The notes beneath the pieces are model-generated. The model saw nothing but the letters and a program-made list of their open reading frames with translations. It searched no databases and was not told the origin of the DNA. A program made the position numbers and the translations under genes. From Novosphingobium sp. (GTDB taxonomy: Bacteria > Pseudomonadota > Alphaproteobacteria > Sphingomonadales > Sphingomonadaceae), in the NCBI GenBank assembly GCA_024236175.1, contig JACKKY010000001.1, positions 868,001 to 932,000 on the forward strand: a stretch of 64,000 nucleotides of DNA. The letters run 5' to 3'. This document shows positions 34,534 through 42,749 of the stretch, piece by piece (positions within the stretch are counted from its first letter, which is position 1; every line of letters begins with the position of its first letter).

Positions 34534-35036
34534 CTATTTCGTGTCAGTCGCCACAATCATCTGCTGCGCATCCGAGCCACGGATGGACAGCTCGCCAGTC
34601 CGTGTCGCTTTCAGTCCCGCCGGCGCAAATGAACTATCTGCCTGGAGGATTTGCGTGCCCAGTCCCTCGACGCTGCGATCCTCGGTCAGGACGCCGAGTT
34701 GTGTGGACCTGGCGAAGTCCGTGCGGCTTGTGTCGTAGCTGAATCCGACTGCCAGCCGGTTCATTCCACCAGCCGTGCAAGAATACGGTTTCCTCCAACT
34801 ACGCTCGCATCACCGTTATGGCCCTGTCGGATTCCGGTGCGACCGACCCGGCTACTGGCGATCCAACCACCTTGTTCACAGGTTCTGAAAGGCCGGTCAC
34901 CATTCAGGGTGTGGACAGCACTGGAAACTATCGGCCGATGCCGGGCCTTACACTGACGTTTGGCGCCGAAAATACCGGTTCGACTTCGAGGAAGGCATGC
35001 CCTGCCCGATCAAGTACGCGATCACGCCGCCGAAAC
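34534..35036. other. Degraded coding remnants, unassigned
   Basis: A minus-strand open frame of 76 codons (34534-34764; contains SYDTSRTDFARSTQLGVL) and a plus-strand frame (about 34745-34990; contains SSNYARITVMALSDSGATDP and, after a frameshift, KYRFDFEEGMPCPIKYAI) look coding in composition. Neither has a family I recognise or a good start. The plus-strand pieces continue only if a frame change near 34960 is allowed. I read this as remains of one or two broken genes next to zur. Confidence 0.3.
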
Positions 35037-35513
35037 CTAACCGCCCTGAACGCTACAATCGCCGCAGAGGCCCAGCACTTCAATGATAGGGCGGCTCGGT
35101 ACAAAACCATTCTTCGTGGCTGCCTGGCGAACCGTCCGGGCGGTCTTGTCATCGTCCATATGCTGCGTCCTGCCGCAATCCCTGCAAATCAGGAACATGC
35201 AGTCGTGGATGCAGCCGGGATGGATATTGGCCAGAAAGGCATTCCGGCTTTCCACTCTGAGCGCGAGATTGCGCGCAACGAACAGGTCCAGAATCCGGTA
35301 GACGCTATTGGGGGCAATGCGGCGGCCCATAACACCGCTCATCCGCTCTGCCACATCATAGGCGCTAAGCGGCTGGCCTGAGGCGGCGAGAACCTTGAAG
35401 ACCTTCTCCCGCATGTCGGTCCACTGCTCGCCATCCGCGATCAGCACCATACGAGCGGCCTCGACAAGCGCCGCGTCATCAAGCGCAACGTGAGTGTGAT
35501 CAGCGTCGGCCAT
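35037..35513 (-). CDS. zur: Fur family transcriptional regulator, Zur-like
   Basis: A 158-residue Fur-family protein. A winged-helix N-terminal half (MREKVFKVLAASGQPLSAYDVAERM, NSVYRILDLFV) is followed by the dimerisation domain. Structural zinc ligands are in CRDCG and the C-terminal CGDC; HPGCIHDCMFLIC lies between. The sequence is more like Zur than Fur or PerR. Assignment is supported by a Zur-box-like palindrome at 37941 and a ZnuD-like receptor 2.5 kb away. It would repress zinc uptake when zinc is plentiful. It is separated from the S46 peptidase by about 70 bases on the same strand. Confidence 0.82.
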   Translation of the reverse strand: MADADHTHVALDDAALVEAARMVLIADGEQWTDMREKVFKVLAASGQPLSAYDVAERMSGVMGRRIAPNSVYRILDLFVARNLALRVESRNAFLANIHPGCIHDCMFLICRDCGRTQHMDDDKTARTVRQAATKNGFVPSRPIIEVLGLCGDCSVQGG

Positions 35514-35584
35514 GATGCACTATGAACCCGCGCAAACGAAGCCACAAGGTCATCTCGGAAGTGAAACGTGCGAACCTCATCTGG

Positions 35585-37765
35585 CTAATGCCCATCAGAC
35601 ACGGGGCGAGCGTCTCCAACGCCCATTTCGCGCAGGAGCCGCTGCGCGCCATCGACCTTGTCCATGGTCCACAGCATGAAACGGCTGTCGACATGGATCG
35701 TCCGATTGCGCTCCGGAACAAAGGCCCAGTCGGAAATCACCCCGTCGAGCGTACCGTCGAAAGCAAGGCCCACGAGCTCACCGCGCGCATTGAGCGTTGC
35801 CGAACCGGAATTGCCGTTGGTGATATCCACGGTGGAAAGGAAATCGACAGGCAAGGTGCCAAGATCGGGCGATGCGTGAGGGCCATAGTCTTTCGCGCGG
35901 ATAGCGGCGACGGCTTCATCGGGCGCGTCGAACTCGCCCTTGCCGGTGTGTTTGGCGAGCAGCCCTTCGGCCGTCGTGAACGGCGTCCATATTTCGCCGT
36001 CGCGGCTGCGGCCCGCAACCTTGCCCCAGGTGAGGCGCAGCGACCCGTTGGCGTCGGGATAGACTGGCTCGCCCTTTGACTTCCGGTAGGCGTGCAATCC
36101 CTTCATATAGGTTGAGCGAGCCGCATGCGTGCGCCCTGCTCGTTCCTTTTCTTCCAGTTCAGCAGCGATGTCGCCGGGATAGAGTGCAACCGCGAGCTTG
36201 ATGAACGGATCGTCGGACGCCTCGAATGCAGCGGCGGGCTCGTCCAGCCAGCGAAGCCGGGTGGCGGTATCGCCCAGCTTCGTGTCGGCGTAGAGCCGGT
36301 CGAGGCCAATCGCCGCCAGCAGCGCTTCGAATGCCGCGTCCCTGTCCTCTGCCGGAAGCTGGCGATATTCGTCGAGCGCCGCTTCGAAGAGTTCACGATC
36401 GACATGGGACAGAAAACGCCGCTCGACCTGAGCCAGGCGGTCGGCAATCAGTTTGCGGTCGCGTTTCTGATAACCGCTTTCGCGCCTGGCGTCGGGTTTG
36501 TCCTGCTCCTTTGCCCAGCGGTAGAGAAGGCGCGCCGAACCCAGCAGCTGGGCCCGGTTCAAGAGCGACTGACGCAGGCCTTTGAGCGACGCAGCGTTGT
36601 ATTCGGCGGCGACCGCGTCCAACGCGTCGATTGCCGCGCTATACCGCTCCTGCCTTGCGGGATCGGCCCCTACCCAGTCACGATAGGCTTCCTCCTCCGC
36701 CTGTTTGCGCGCGTCGAGCCCAATCGCATCCGCACCCGCGAGATCGCCCGCCAGCTTCTTCTCGTAATTCTCCGCACCCTGAAGGATAGAGGCGTAGCGG
36801 ATCTGCGCTTCGCGATCACCCGCCGTGGCCCGTTTGAGCTGTGCGGCATAGTCGGTGAGCAGCCGCTGCCAGAGCGGTTCGTACTGCGCGAAGTTGAACC
36901 GGACTTCGGCGGCCGTGCGCAGGCGCCTCGTGGTTCCGGGAAAGCCGGCGACCATCACGAAATCGCCTTCCTTCACGCCCTTGCCGGCGATTCTCAGCCA
37001 GCTCTTCGGGCGGTAGGGTACATTGTCCTTCGCGTAGGTCCGGGACGAGCCGTCCGGCGCGACATAAGCACGGTAGAATCCGAAATCGCCGGTGTGGCGC
37101 GGCCACATCCAGTTGTCAGTATCGCCACCAAAACTGCCGATACCAAGCGCGGGCGCATATACGAGGCGGACGTCGAGCACTTCGAGCTGCTGCTGGAGAA
37201 AATAGGAAGCGCCGCCATAATAGGGGCGCACGTCGCAGCGCCGGTTGGGCTGCTTCTCGCATCTCGTGATCAGCGCCTTGCGGTTGGCATCGAGCCGTTC
37301 GTAGCGATCAAGGCCGCCGAGCTTCGACGTCACGCCTTTCAGCATTGCTGCCGTCACATCGCGCAGATCCTCGATGACATAGACGCGAGTGCCCGGCGCG
37401 GCGGGCAATTCATCGCCTCGTCCTTCCGCCAGAAATCCGTCTGTGAGGTAATCGCGCTTCGCTTCGCTGTTGTATTGCAGCGACCCGACAACGCAGTGGT
37501 GGTTGGTCACAACCAGTCCTACGGGGCTCACGAAGGATGCAGAGCAGCCGCCCAGTGAAACGATCGCGTTGAGTGGAGCGGCATCGAGGCGCGAAAGCCC
37601 TGCCGGATCGAGTTCGAGCCCGTCCTCGCGCATCGCCGCACCGATCTCGTCGCTCTGGCCCGGCATCCACATGCCCTCTTCGGCTGCTGCCGGCATCGCA
37701 TACAAGAGAAGAGCCGCAACCGCGCAGTGCGGAGCAACGCCAGTTCTGACGGCCAGGCGGATCAT
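35585..37765 (-). CDS. S46 family dipeptidyl-peptidase (DPP7/DPP11 type)
   Basis: A 726-residue protein with a signal peptide ending at about residue 28 (LLLYAMPAAAEEG). It has the S46 catalytic elements: VVTNHHCVV (His), SFGGDTDNWMWPRHTGDF (Asp) and NGNSGSATLN (nucleophile Ser). Between the two halves of the trypsin-like fold lies the helical domain of the family (about 280-540). The residue 18 positions after the nucleophile is Gly, as in DPP7, not the Arg of DPP11. It removes dipeptides from peptide N-termini in the periplasm. It is divergent from the ZnuD-like receptor, sharing its intergenic region with a Zur box. Confidence 0.92.
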   Translation of the reverse strand: MIRLAVRTGVAPHCAVAALLLYAMPAAAEEGMWMPGQSDEIGAAMREDGLELDPAGLSRLDAAPLNAIVSLGGCSASFVSPVGLVVTNHHCVVGSLQYNSEAKRDYLTDGFLAEGRGDELPAAPGTRVYVIEDLRDVTAAMLKGVTSKLGGLDRYERLDANRKALITRCEKQPNRRCDVRPYYGGASYFLQQQLEVLDVRLVYAPALGIGSFGGDTDNWMWPRHTGDFGFYRAYVAPDGSSRTYAKDNVPYRPKSWLRIAGKGVKEGDFVMVAGFPGTTRRLRTAAEVRFNFAQYEPLWQRLLTDYAAQLKRATAGDREAQIRYASILQGAENYEKKLAGDLAGADAIGLDARKQAEEEAYRDWVGADPARQERYSAAIDALDAVAAEYNAASLKGLRQSLLNRAQLLGSARLLYRWAKEQDKPDARRESGYQKRDRKLIADRLAQVERRFLSHVDRELFEAALDEYRQLPAEDRDAAFEALLAAIGLDRLYADTKLGDTATRLRWLDEPAAAFEASDDPFIKLAVALYPGDIAAELEEKERAGRTHAARSTYMKGLHAYRKSKGEPVYPDANGSLRLTWGKVAGRSRDGEIWTPFTTAEGLLAKHTGKGEFDAPDEAVAAIRAKDYGPHASPDLGTLPVDFLSTVDITNGNSGSATLNARGELVGLAFDGTLDGVISDWAFVPERNRTIHVDSRFMLWTMDKVDGAQRLLREMGVGDARPVSDGH

Positions 37766-37940
37766 GTAACGTTACCTCCCAAACGCGCGGAAAGCACATC
37801 ATCCGCCGGAACCGGGTCGATAACAAGCACGAGTCGTCGTTCTCCGGAGGCGCCGAGCGGAGGGGAGCGATGGAGGGTACGGCCAGAAGGTTTCATCCTG
37901 CGGCAACCCCCGTCCCGCCCCCCTCCCTGCACGGTATTGA

Positions 37941-37954
37941 TATGTTATAACATA
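37941..37954. promoter_or_regulatory. Zur-box-like palindrome
   Basis: TATGTTATAACATA is a perfect 14-base palindrome in the sequence GATATGTTATAACATACTC. It matches the TGTTATAACA core of alphaproteobacterial and enterobacterial Zur sites. It lies about 40 bases before the ZnuD-like receptor start and about 175 bases before the divergent peptidase start. A zur gene is nearby. Confidence 0.8.
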
Positions 37955-37992
37955 CTCTATAAGGGACTGGCGAGCTCAAGGAAGGAAACCAG

Positions 37993-40188
37993 GTGACTCG
38001 GTTCAGGTATCTCATTCTGGCCGGCAGCATGTTGTCGGCCCCGGCCATGGCTCAGGACGGAACCGCCCGTCACGAGCACGAATCCTCGGCGGTCCATGTC
38101 CTGACTGGACGCGACATCATCGTGACCGCCGACTATGTTGATCGGCTAGATGTGATCGGCGGACAGTCGGTGGTAACCGGCGACGATCTTGTGCGCGACC
38201 TGCGCGGCCAGATCGGTGATACGCTGACCAACCAGCCCGGTGTTTCCGCAACTTCGTTTACGCCGGGCGCGTCGCGCCCGGTCCTGCGCGGCTTCCAGGG
38301 CGAGCGGATTCGCGTGTTGACCGATGGTCTGGGTTCGCTCGACGTCTCCAATACTTCGACCGACCACGGCGTGACGATCGACCCGCTGACAGCCGAACGG
38401 ATAGAAGTGCTGCGCGGACCGGCAGTGCTGCTGTTCGGCAGTCAGGCGATCGGCGGTGCGGTCAACGTGATCGACCGCCGCATTCCCCGCAATGTGCCCG
38501 AGAACGGCTTCCATATCGATGCACAGGCCGGCTACGGCACCGCGGCCGATGACGCCAGTTTCGGCGCGGCAGCCGACTTCACGCTCGCACCGAGTATCGT
38601 TGCGCATATCGACGGCAGTTATCGACATTCGAAGGACCTGAGAGTCGGCGGCTACGTGCTTTCTCCGGCGCTGCGCGCCGAACAGCTGGAAATCGCTGAG
38701 GAGGAATTCGAGGAAGGCCATATCGAGGAAGCCGAAGAGGCGCAGGAACTCGCCGAGCTTCACGGCCGCGTGCCGAACAGCGGCGTCGAAACCTATACCC
38801 TCGGCGGCGGCCTTGCCCTGATCAATGATGGCGGCAGCCTCGGTTTCTCCTTCGGTTACTATGACAGCGACTACGGCGTGCCTTCCCGTCCGGGTGCGGA
38901 ACATCACCACGACGAGGAGGGGGAAGATCACGACGAGGATCACGAAGACGAGCACGAAGAGGAAGGGCATGATCACGGCGACGTGCCTGTCTCCATCGGC
39001 ATGAGGCAGTGGCGCGCCGATGTTCGCGCCCAGATCAACACCAGCGGCGGCTTTCTCGATTCTGTTCGCATGCGGCTGGGCTATGCCGACTACAAGCACA
39101 CCGAGTTCGAGGGCGACGAGGTTGGCACCGTGTTCCGCTCCGATGCTCTTGAAGGCCGGCTGGAGCTGGTCCAGGCCGATCGCGACGGATGGCGCGGCGT
39201 AACCGGAGTTCAGGCCTTCGTGCGTGACTTCGAGGCCATCGGCGCCGAGGCCTTCGTGCCGCCGAACAAGACATCGCAGACTGGTGTCTTCACGTTGCAG
39301 GAATTCGAGCTTGGAATGCTCGGCCTCGAACTTGCCGCACGCTATGAACACACCGATGTGAGTTCCAACGCGGTCAAGGCCGAGATCGAGCATGACGCGC
39401 CAACGGTTGCCGTCGACCGCTCGTTCGACGCGTTTTCCGGCGCGATCGGCCTGTCCTACGATGTTGCGCCCTACGTCCGGATCGGCGTGACCGGATCGCG
39501 CGCGGCGCGGGCTCCCTCCGCCGAGGAACTGTTCTCCAATGGCCCGCACATCGCGACACAGGCCTACGAGGTCGGCAATCCCGACTTCAAAGCTGAAAAG
39601 AGCTGGGGGCTGGAAGGTTACATTCGCGGAGAAGCCGGCCCCCTGCGCTTCAGTCTGAGCGGCTATGCCCAGTGGTTCGACGATTACATCTATGAAGTTG
39701 CGACCGGAGCGGAGGAAGACGAGCTTCCCGTCTACCAGTTCCTCCAGGCCGATGCCCGCTACTTCGGTCTGGAAGGCGAGGTCGAAGCACGGCTTCTTGA
39801 TACCGAGGCGCTGGGGCTTACCGGCAAACTCGTTGCCGACTATGTGGATGCGAAGATCACGGGAGGCGGCGGCAATGTCCCGCGCATCCCGCCGCTACGC
39901 CTTCGCGGCGGCCTCTCGGCTGATGCCGGCGCCGTCGGGGGAGGCGTCGAAGTCGAGCATGTCTTCAAGCAGGACGATGTCGCGTCATTCGAAACCGCGA
40001 CGGACAGCTTCACGCTGGTCAATGCCTCGCTGCGCTGGCACCCTCTCGGGGCGGAAGACGAAACGGTCATCGTGCTGTCGGCCAACAACATCTTCGATGT
40101 CGATGCGCGGCGTCATGCTAGCTTCACGAAGGATTTTGTGCCGCTCGCGGGACGGGACGTGCGCATCAGTGCACGGTTGAGCTTCTGA
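37993..40188 (+). CDS. TonB-dependent receptor, ZnuD-like, with His/Asp/Glu-rich loop
   Basis: A 731-residue outer-membrane receptor starting at GTG 37993 behind AAGGAAGG. A signal peptide (about 1-21) precedes the plug domain (LRGQIGDTLTNQPGVSA, LRGFQGERIRVLTDGL, VLRGPAVLLFGSQAIGG) and a C-terminal barrel ending in RISARLSF. An extracellular loop near 302-335 is extremely rich in His, Asp and Glu (EHHHDEEGEDHDEDHEDEHE), and a second acidic stretch is near 233-258. This is the hallmark of ZnuD-type zinc receptors. It is preceded by a Zur box, so it should be induced when zinc is short. Confidence 0.85.
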   Translation: MTRFRYLILAGSMLSAPAMAQDGTARHEHESSAVHVLTGRDIIVTADYVDRLDVIGGQSVVTGDDLVRDLRGQIGDTLTNQPGVSATSFTPGASRPVLRGFQGERIRVLTDGLGSLDVSNTSTDHGVTIDPLTAERIEVLRGPAVLLFGSQAIGGAVNVIDRRIPRNVPENGFHIDAQAGYGTAADDASFGAAADFTLAPSIVAHIDGSYRHSKDLRVGGYVLSPALRAEQLEIAEEEFEEGHIEEAEEAQELAELHGRVPNSGVETYTLGGGLALINDGGSLGFSFGYYDSDYGVPSRPGAEHHHDEEGEDHDEDHEDEHEEEGHDHGDVPVSIGMRQWRADVRAQINTSGGFLDSVRMRLGYADYKHTEFEGDEVGTVFRSDALEGRLELVQADRDGWRGVTGVQAFVRDFEAIGAEAFVPPNKTSQTGVFTLQEFELGMLGLELAARYEHTDVSSNAVKAEIEHDAPTVAVDRSFDAFSGAIGLSYDVAPYVRIGVTGSRAARAPSAEELFSNGPHIATQAYEVGNPDFKAEKSWGLEGYIRGEAGPLRFSLSGYAQWFDDYIYEVATGAEEDELPVYQFLQADARYFGLEGEVEARLLDTEALGLTGKLVADYVDAKITGGGGNVPRIPPLRLRGGLSADAGAVGGGVEVEHVFKQDDVASFETATDSFTLVNASLRWHPLGAEDETVIVLSANNIFDVDARRHASFTKDFVPLAGRDVRISARLSF

Positions 40189-40384
40189 AGCTGGAAGCAA
40201 CCAGCAGGATCCTTCCGGTTTGCTCAATCGACAAGCCGATGCGTAGACCTGGTGCGGTCGAGAAGCTTGTCGAAGGGATAACTGTACGATGCGCTGTGCG
40301 CAGCGCGCGAGTTTCATGGCGGCAAGGCGCTCGTTGTCGTGGATGTCGAACGCAATCCGATCGACTGCGACAGGCCGCACCTAA

Positions 40385-41011
40385 CTCGAAGGTTTCCATC
40401 AGGTCCGATTTGATCACTGGCCCATACGCTGGCTCTATTTCATCGCCGGGCTGTCCGGCTGCATCCTGATCGGCACGGGCTTCCTTTTCTGGACCGCGTC
40501 CCGGAAGCGCAAGGATGCTGCTCAGCCCTTCAAGGTCAGGCTGGTCGATACGATGGCCGTCGGTTTGACAACCGGCCTCGTCGTGGCGACCGGCGCCTTC
40601 CTCGTCGCCAACCGACTCCTGCCCGTTCACGCCGCGGCCTTCGGCATCGACCGCGCCGGGCTGGAAGTCCGGTGCTTCTTTTATATCTGGCTGGCGACCT
40701 TCGCGCATGCCGCCTTGCGCAAGCAGCGCGCTTGGATTGAGCAGTGCTGGGCGATCATGGTGCTGTCCGTGTCGGCCGCCGCCCTTAACTGGCTAACGAC
40801 AGGCGATCACCCGCTTGCCGCGATCGGCAAGGGAATGGACCCGGTCGCCGGCGTGGACGCAACGTTGATCGCCACGGCGCTGATCGCCCTGCTCGCGGCA
40901 CGGCGCCTCGCCCGCAACCTGCGCGATGGGACCGACAAAGGAGACCTACCGCTCTCGCGCGGCGCAGCCGAAGCTCCGCCCCTCGTCGCCACCCAAGCCG
41001 CATCGGACTAG
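40385..41011 (+). pseudogene. Truncated PepSY-associated membrane protein (C-terminal part)
   Basis: An open frame of 208 codons with no proper start begins after TAA 40382. It contains EGFHQVRFDHWPIRWLYFIAGLSGCILIGTG, the last part of PepSY_TM (iron-regulated membrane) proteins, followed by three further hydrophobic segments. Complete family members are about 500 residues; the N-terminal PepSY domains and first helices are missing. The 200 bases before it hold unrelated sequence. It overlaps no other gene and is followed by a DUF3325 gene, its usual partner in siderophore-uptake operons. A shorter product from ATG 40553 is possible but unlikely to work. Confidence 0.65.
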
Positions 41012-41016
41012 CACCG

Positions 41017-41334
41017 ATGGCATCACCCCTCCTCCTCGGCATTGCCACGCTGCTCTCGTTCGCTGGCTGCACCCTGCTCGGGCTCAGCCAGCAGAAGCAT
41101 ATCGCCACCGTCTTCGGAAGGGGTGCCCTGCCCCCGCTCGGTAACGCCACGGCGGTTGTGGGCTGGACGCTGCTTGGCGCCGCCCTGATACCTGCCCTGC
41201 TGGGAGATCGTCCCGGATTTGCCGTGCTCTTTTGGCTACTGTCGATGGGAGGCTCGGCGTTGCTGGTCGTGCTGTTGCTTGCCTTCAGGCCCCGGTGGCT
41301 GAAAGGCGCAAGATTGCCCTTCGGTCGCGAATGA
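41017..41334 (+). CDS. DUF3325 family membrane protein
   Basis: A 105-residue protein with three hydrophobic segments (about 3-22, 44-62, 70-92), matching DUF3325 (LLGLSQQKHIATVFGRG). In siderophore-receptor operons of Proteobacteria this small protein follows a PepSY-TM protein. Here it begins five bases after the truncated PepSY frame, so it is the surviving end of a broken operon. It may no longer be expressed. Confidence 0.65.
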   Translation: MASPLLLGIATLLSFAGCTLLGLSQQKHIATVFGRGALPPLGNATAVVGWTLLGAALIPALLGDRPGFAVLFWLLSMGGSALLVVLLLAFRPRWLKGARLPFGRE

Positions 41335-41784
41335 TTGCAGGTGGATCGCAAGCTGCGATCCGGCGGCGGACCACAACCTGAAGAAGATTGCGCAATTGGA
41401 TCAGATTGTTGTCGGACTCCATCGCGCAGTGTCCCTCAAGTGCTTGTTAGGGCACTCCAATTCCAATAATGACGCTTCGTTTCCTGTTTTTGCCGCCAAC
41501 CACACTCCGGTGCAAACGGGCCACCCCGAAGACCTGGCGGAACTCGCGCAATTCCGGGCCATTCGGCGAGTTCCGACGTCCGGGAACCGTCGTTGCCGAG
41601 ACGCAGACTTGCTCCGATATCGACCACTATTGTGCAGAGCCTCGGTTGCGAGTTCTGCATCGACGGAATTGACCTGGACCCGGTCTCTGCTCTCACGAGT
41701 GGTTGGAGCAGCATGCTCACGTGAACGGCAGCTCCCGTCGACATCTCGGACGTTCGAGCAGGAATATCGAACGCCGGAATGCAG
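41335..41784. other. Intergenic region, no gene supported
   Basis: About 450 bases lie between DUF3325 and the converging TetR gene. GGATCGCA-N3-TGCGATCC at 41344-41362 can form a hairpin just after DUF3325 but has no T-run. Several short frames exist with no recognisable content. The sequence resembles the other degraded gaps of this accessory segment. Confidence 0.4.
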
Positions 41785-42477
41785 CTATTCGTTCAGCTGT
41801 CCATCGGAACCCTTCCCGCCGAAGCGGGAAGGCCGGCTGTGCAGCCGCTCGCGCGCCTGGCGCATCTCGCGCGAGGCCTGCAGCACCTGCTCCGGAGTCG
41901 TCGGCTGGGCGGTGGCGCTGGGCATGATGGCGTGCACCGCTCCCGTCACCATGGCCACCAGCGTTTCCTGCGCGAGGTCGCGGTTGGATTGCGTCGCGAA
42001 CTCATGGACGGCGTTGGGCACGAGTTCGGCCAGGACATATCCGCCGACCTGCGCGACACCCTCTGCGACGCCCTGCTGGCGCAGCAACTCGCTGAAGGTT
42101 TCGACCGAACGCTGGCGCAGCTGCAGGAACGCCTCGTTCAGCCGTTTCCCGGTGGCATGGCCGTTGGTCAGGTTGCGGACCAGCAGGTTGTCGCTGCCGT
42201 GGTATTCGAACTCGGCCGCAATCGCCCGGGCCAGGTATTCATCGAGCGTCTGCGCGCCCCTGGTCCTGCGGTCGACCAGGTCGACGATGTTTTCGAAATA
42301 GTCCTCGATCAGGGCAACCGCGATCGCCTCGCTGTTCTCGAAATGCTCGTAAACGACCGGGCGGGATACGCCTGCTTCCTTTGTCAGCGCGGAAATGGTC
42401 AGCGAAGCCGCGCCGCCGCCCTCGACAAGGCGCCGCGCCGCTTCCAGCAGATGCCGGTAGCGTTCGCGGCGCGGCAT
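41785..42477 (-). CDS. TetR family transcriptional regulator
   Basis: A 230-residue protein. The HTH is in LLEAARRLVEGGGAASLTISALTKEAGVSRPVVYEHFENSEAIAVALIEDYF. The ligand-binding part is helical and ends in a charged tail. It is divergent from the Rieske/SDR/receptor/CoA cluster starting at 42750. The gap holds a 7-bp-arm inverted repeat. It most likely represses that cluster and is released by a pathway substrate or intermediate. Confidence 0.86.
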   Translation of the reverse strand: MPRRERYRHLLEAARRLVEGGGAASLTISALTKEAGVSRPVVYEHFENSEAIAVALIEDYFENIVDLVDRRTRGAQTLDEYLARAIAAEFEYHGSDNLLVRNLTNGHATGKRLNEAFLQLRQRSVETFSELLRQQGVAEGVAQVGGYVLAELVPNAVHEFATQSNRDLAQETLVAMVTGAVHAIMPSATAQPTTPEQVLQASREMRQARERLHSRPSRFGGKGSDGQLNE

Positions 42478-42678
42478 CGGCTCGGCGCGGGCCGGGCGAG
42501 GCTTCTCCAGCGATTTGCCTGCGGTTGAGATTGCTGCGCCCTTTCCTGACTGACCGCGGCGTTCCGGCCGCCGCCGGATTGCCGATGATCGAAAGCCTTA
42601 GCGCAGTTGAGCGCGGGCAGCCAGTTCTGCCCCCGGCCCGGCGGCGAAATGAATCGGCCGATGTGTATTTACAAGCCG

Positions 42679-42696
42679 ACCTACATCCGTGTAGGT
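42679..42696. promoter_or_regulatory. TetR-type operator, perfect inverted repeat
   Basis: ACCTACA-TCCG-TGTAGGT has two perfect 7-base arms around four bases. It lies 54 bases before the Rieske gene start and 200 bases before the divergent TetR start. It is the strongest palindrome of the gap. The half-site ACCTAC recurs at 44948 in front of the TonB receptor gene. Confidence 0.7.
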
Positions 42697-42749
42697 TCCA
42701 TTTGCAACGGACCCGGCCGGAGTCCTGTACGATTGGGAGAGAGCGCGAC

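Noticed and set aside
37767..37776. GTAACGTTAC palindrome just before the S46 peptidase start
   Set aside because: It lies between ribosome binding site and ATG and has no counterpart elsewhere; probably chance.
23556..41784. Second copy of the tRNA-Cys 3' end marking the far end of the island
   Set aside because: I looked by eye for the T-arm sequence downstream and did not find it, so no boundary is called.
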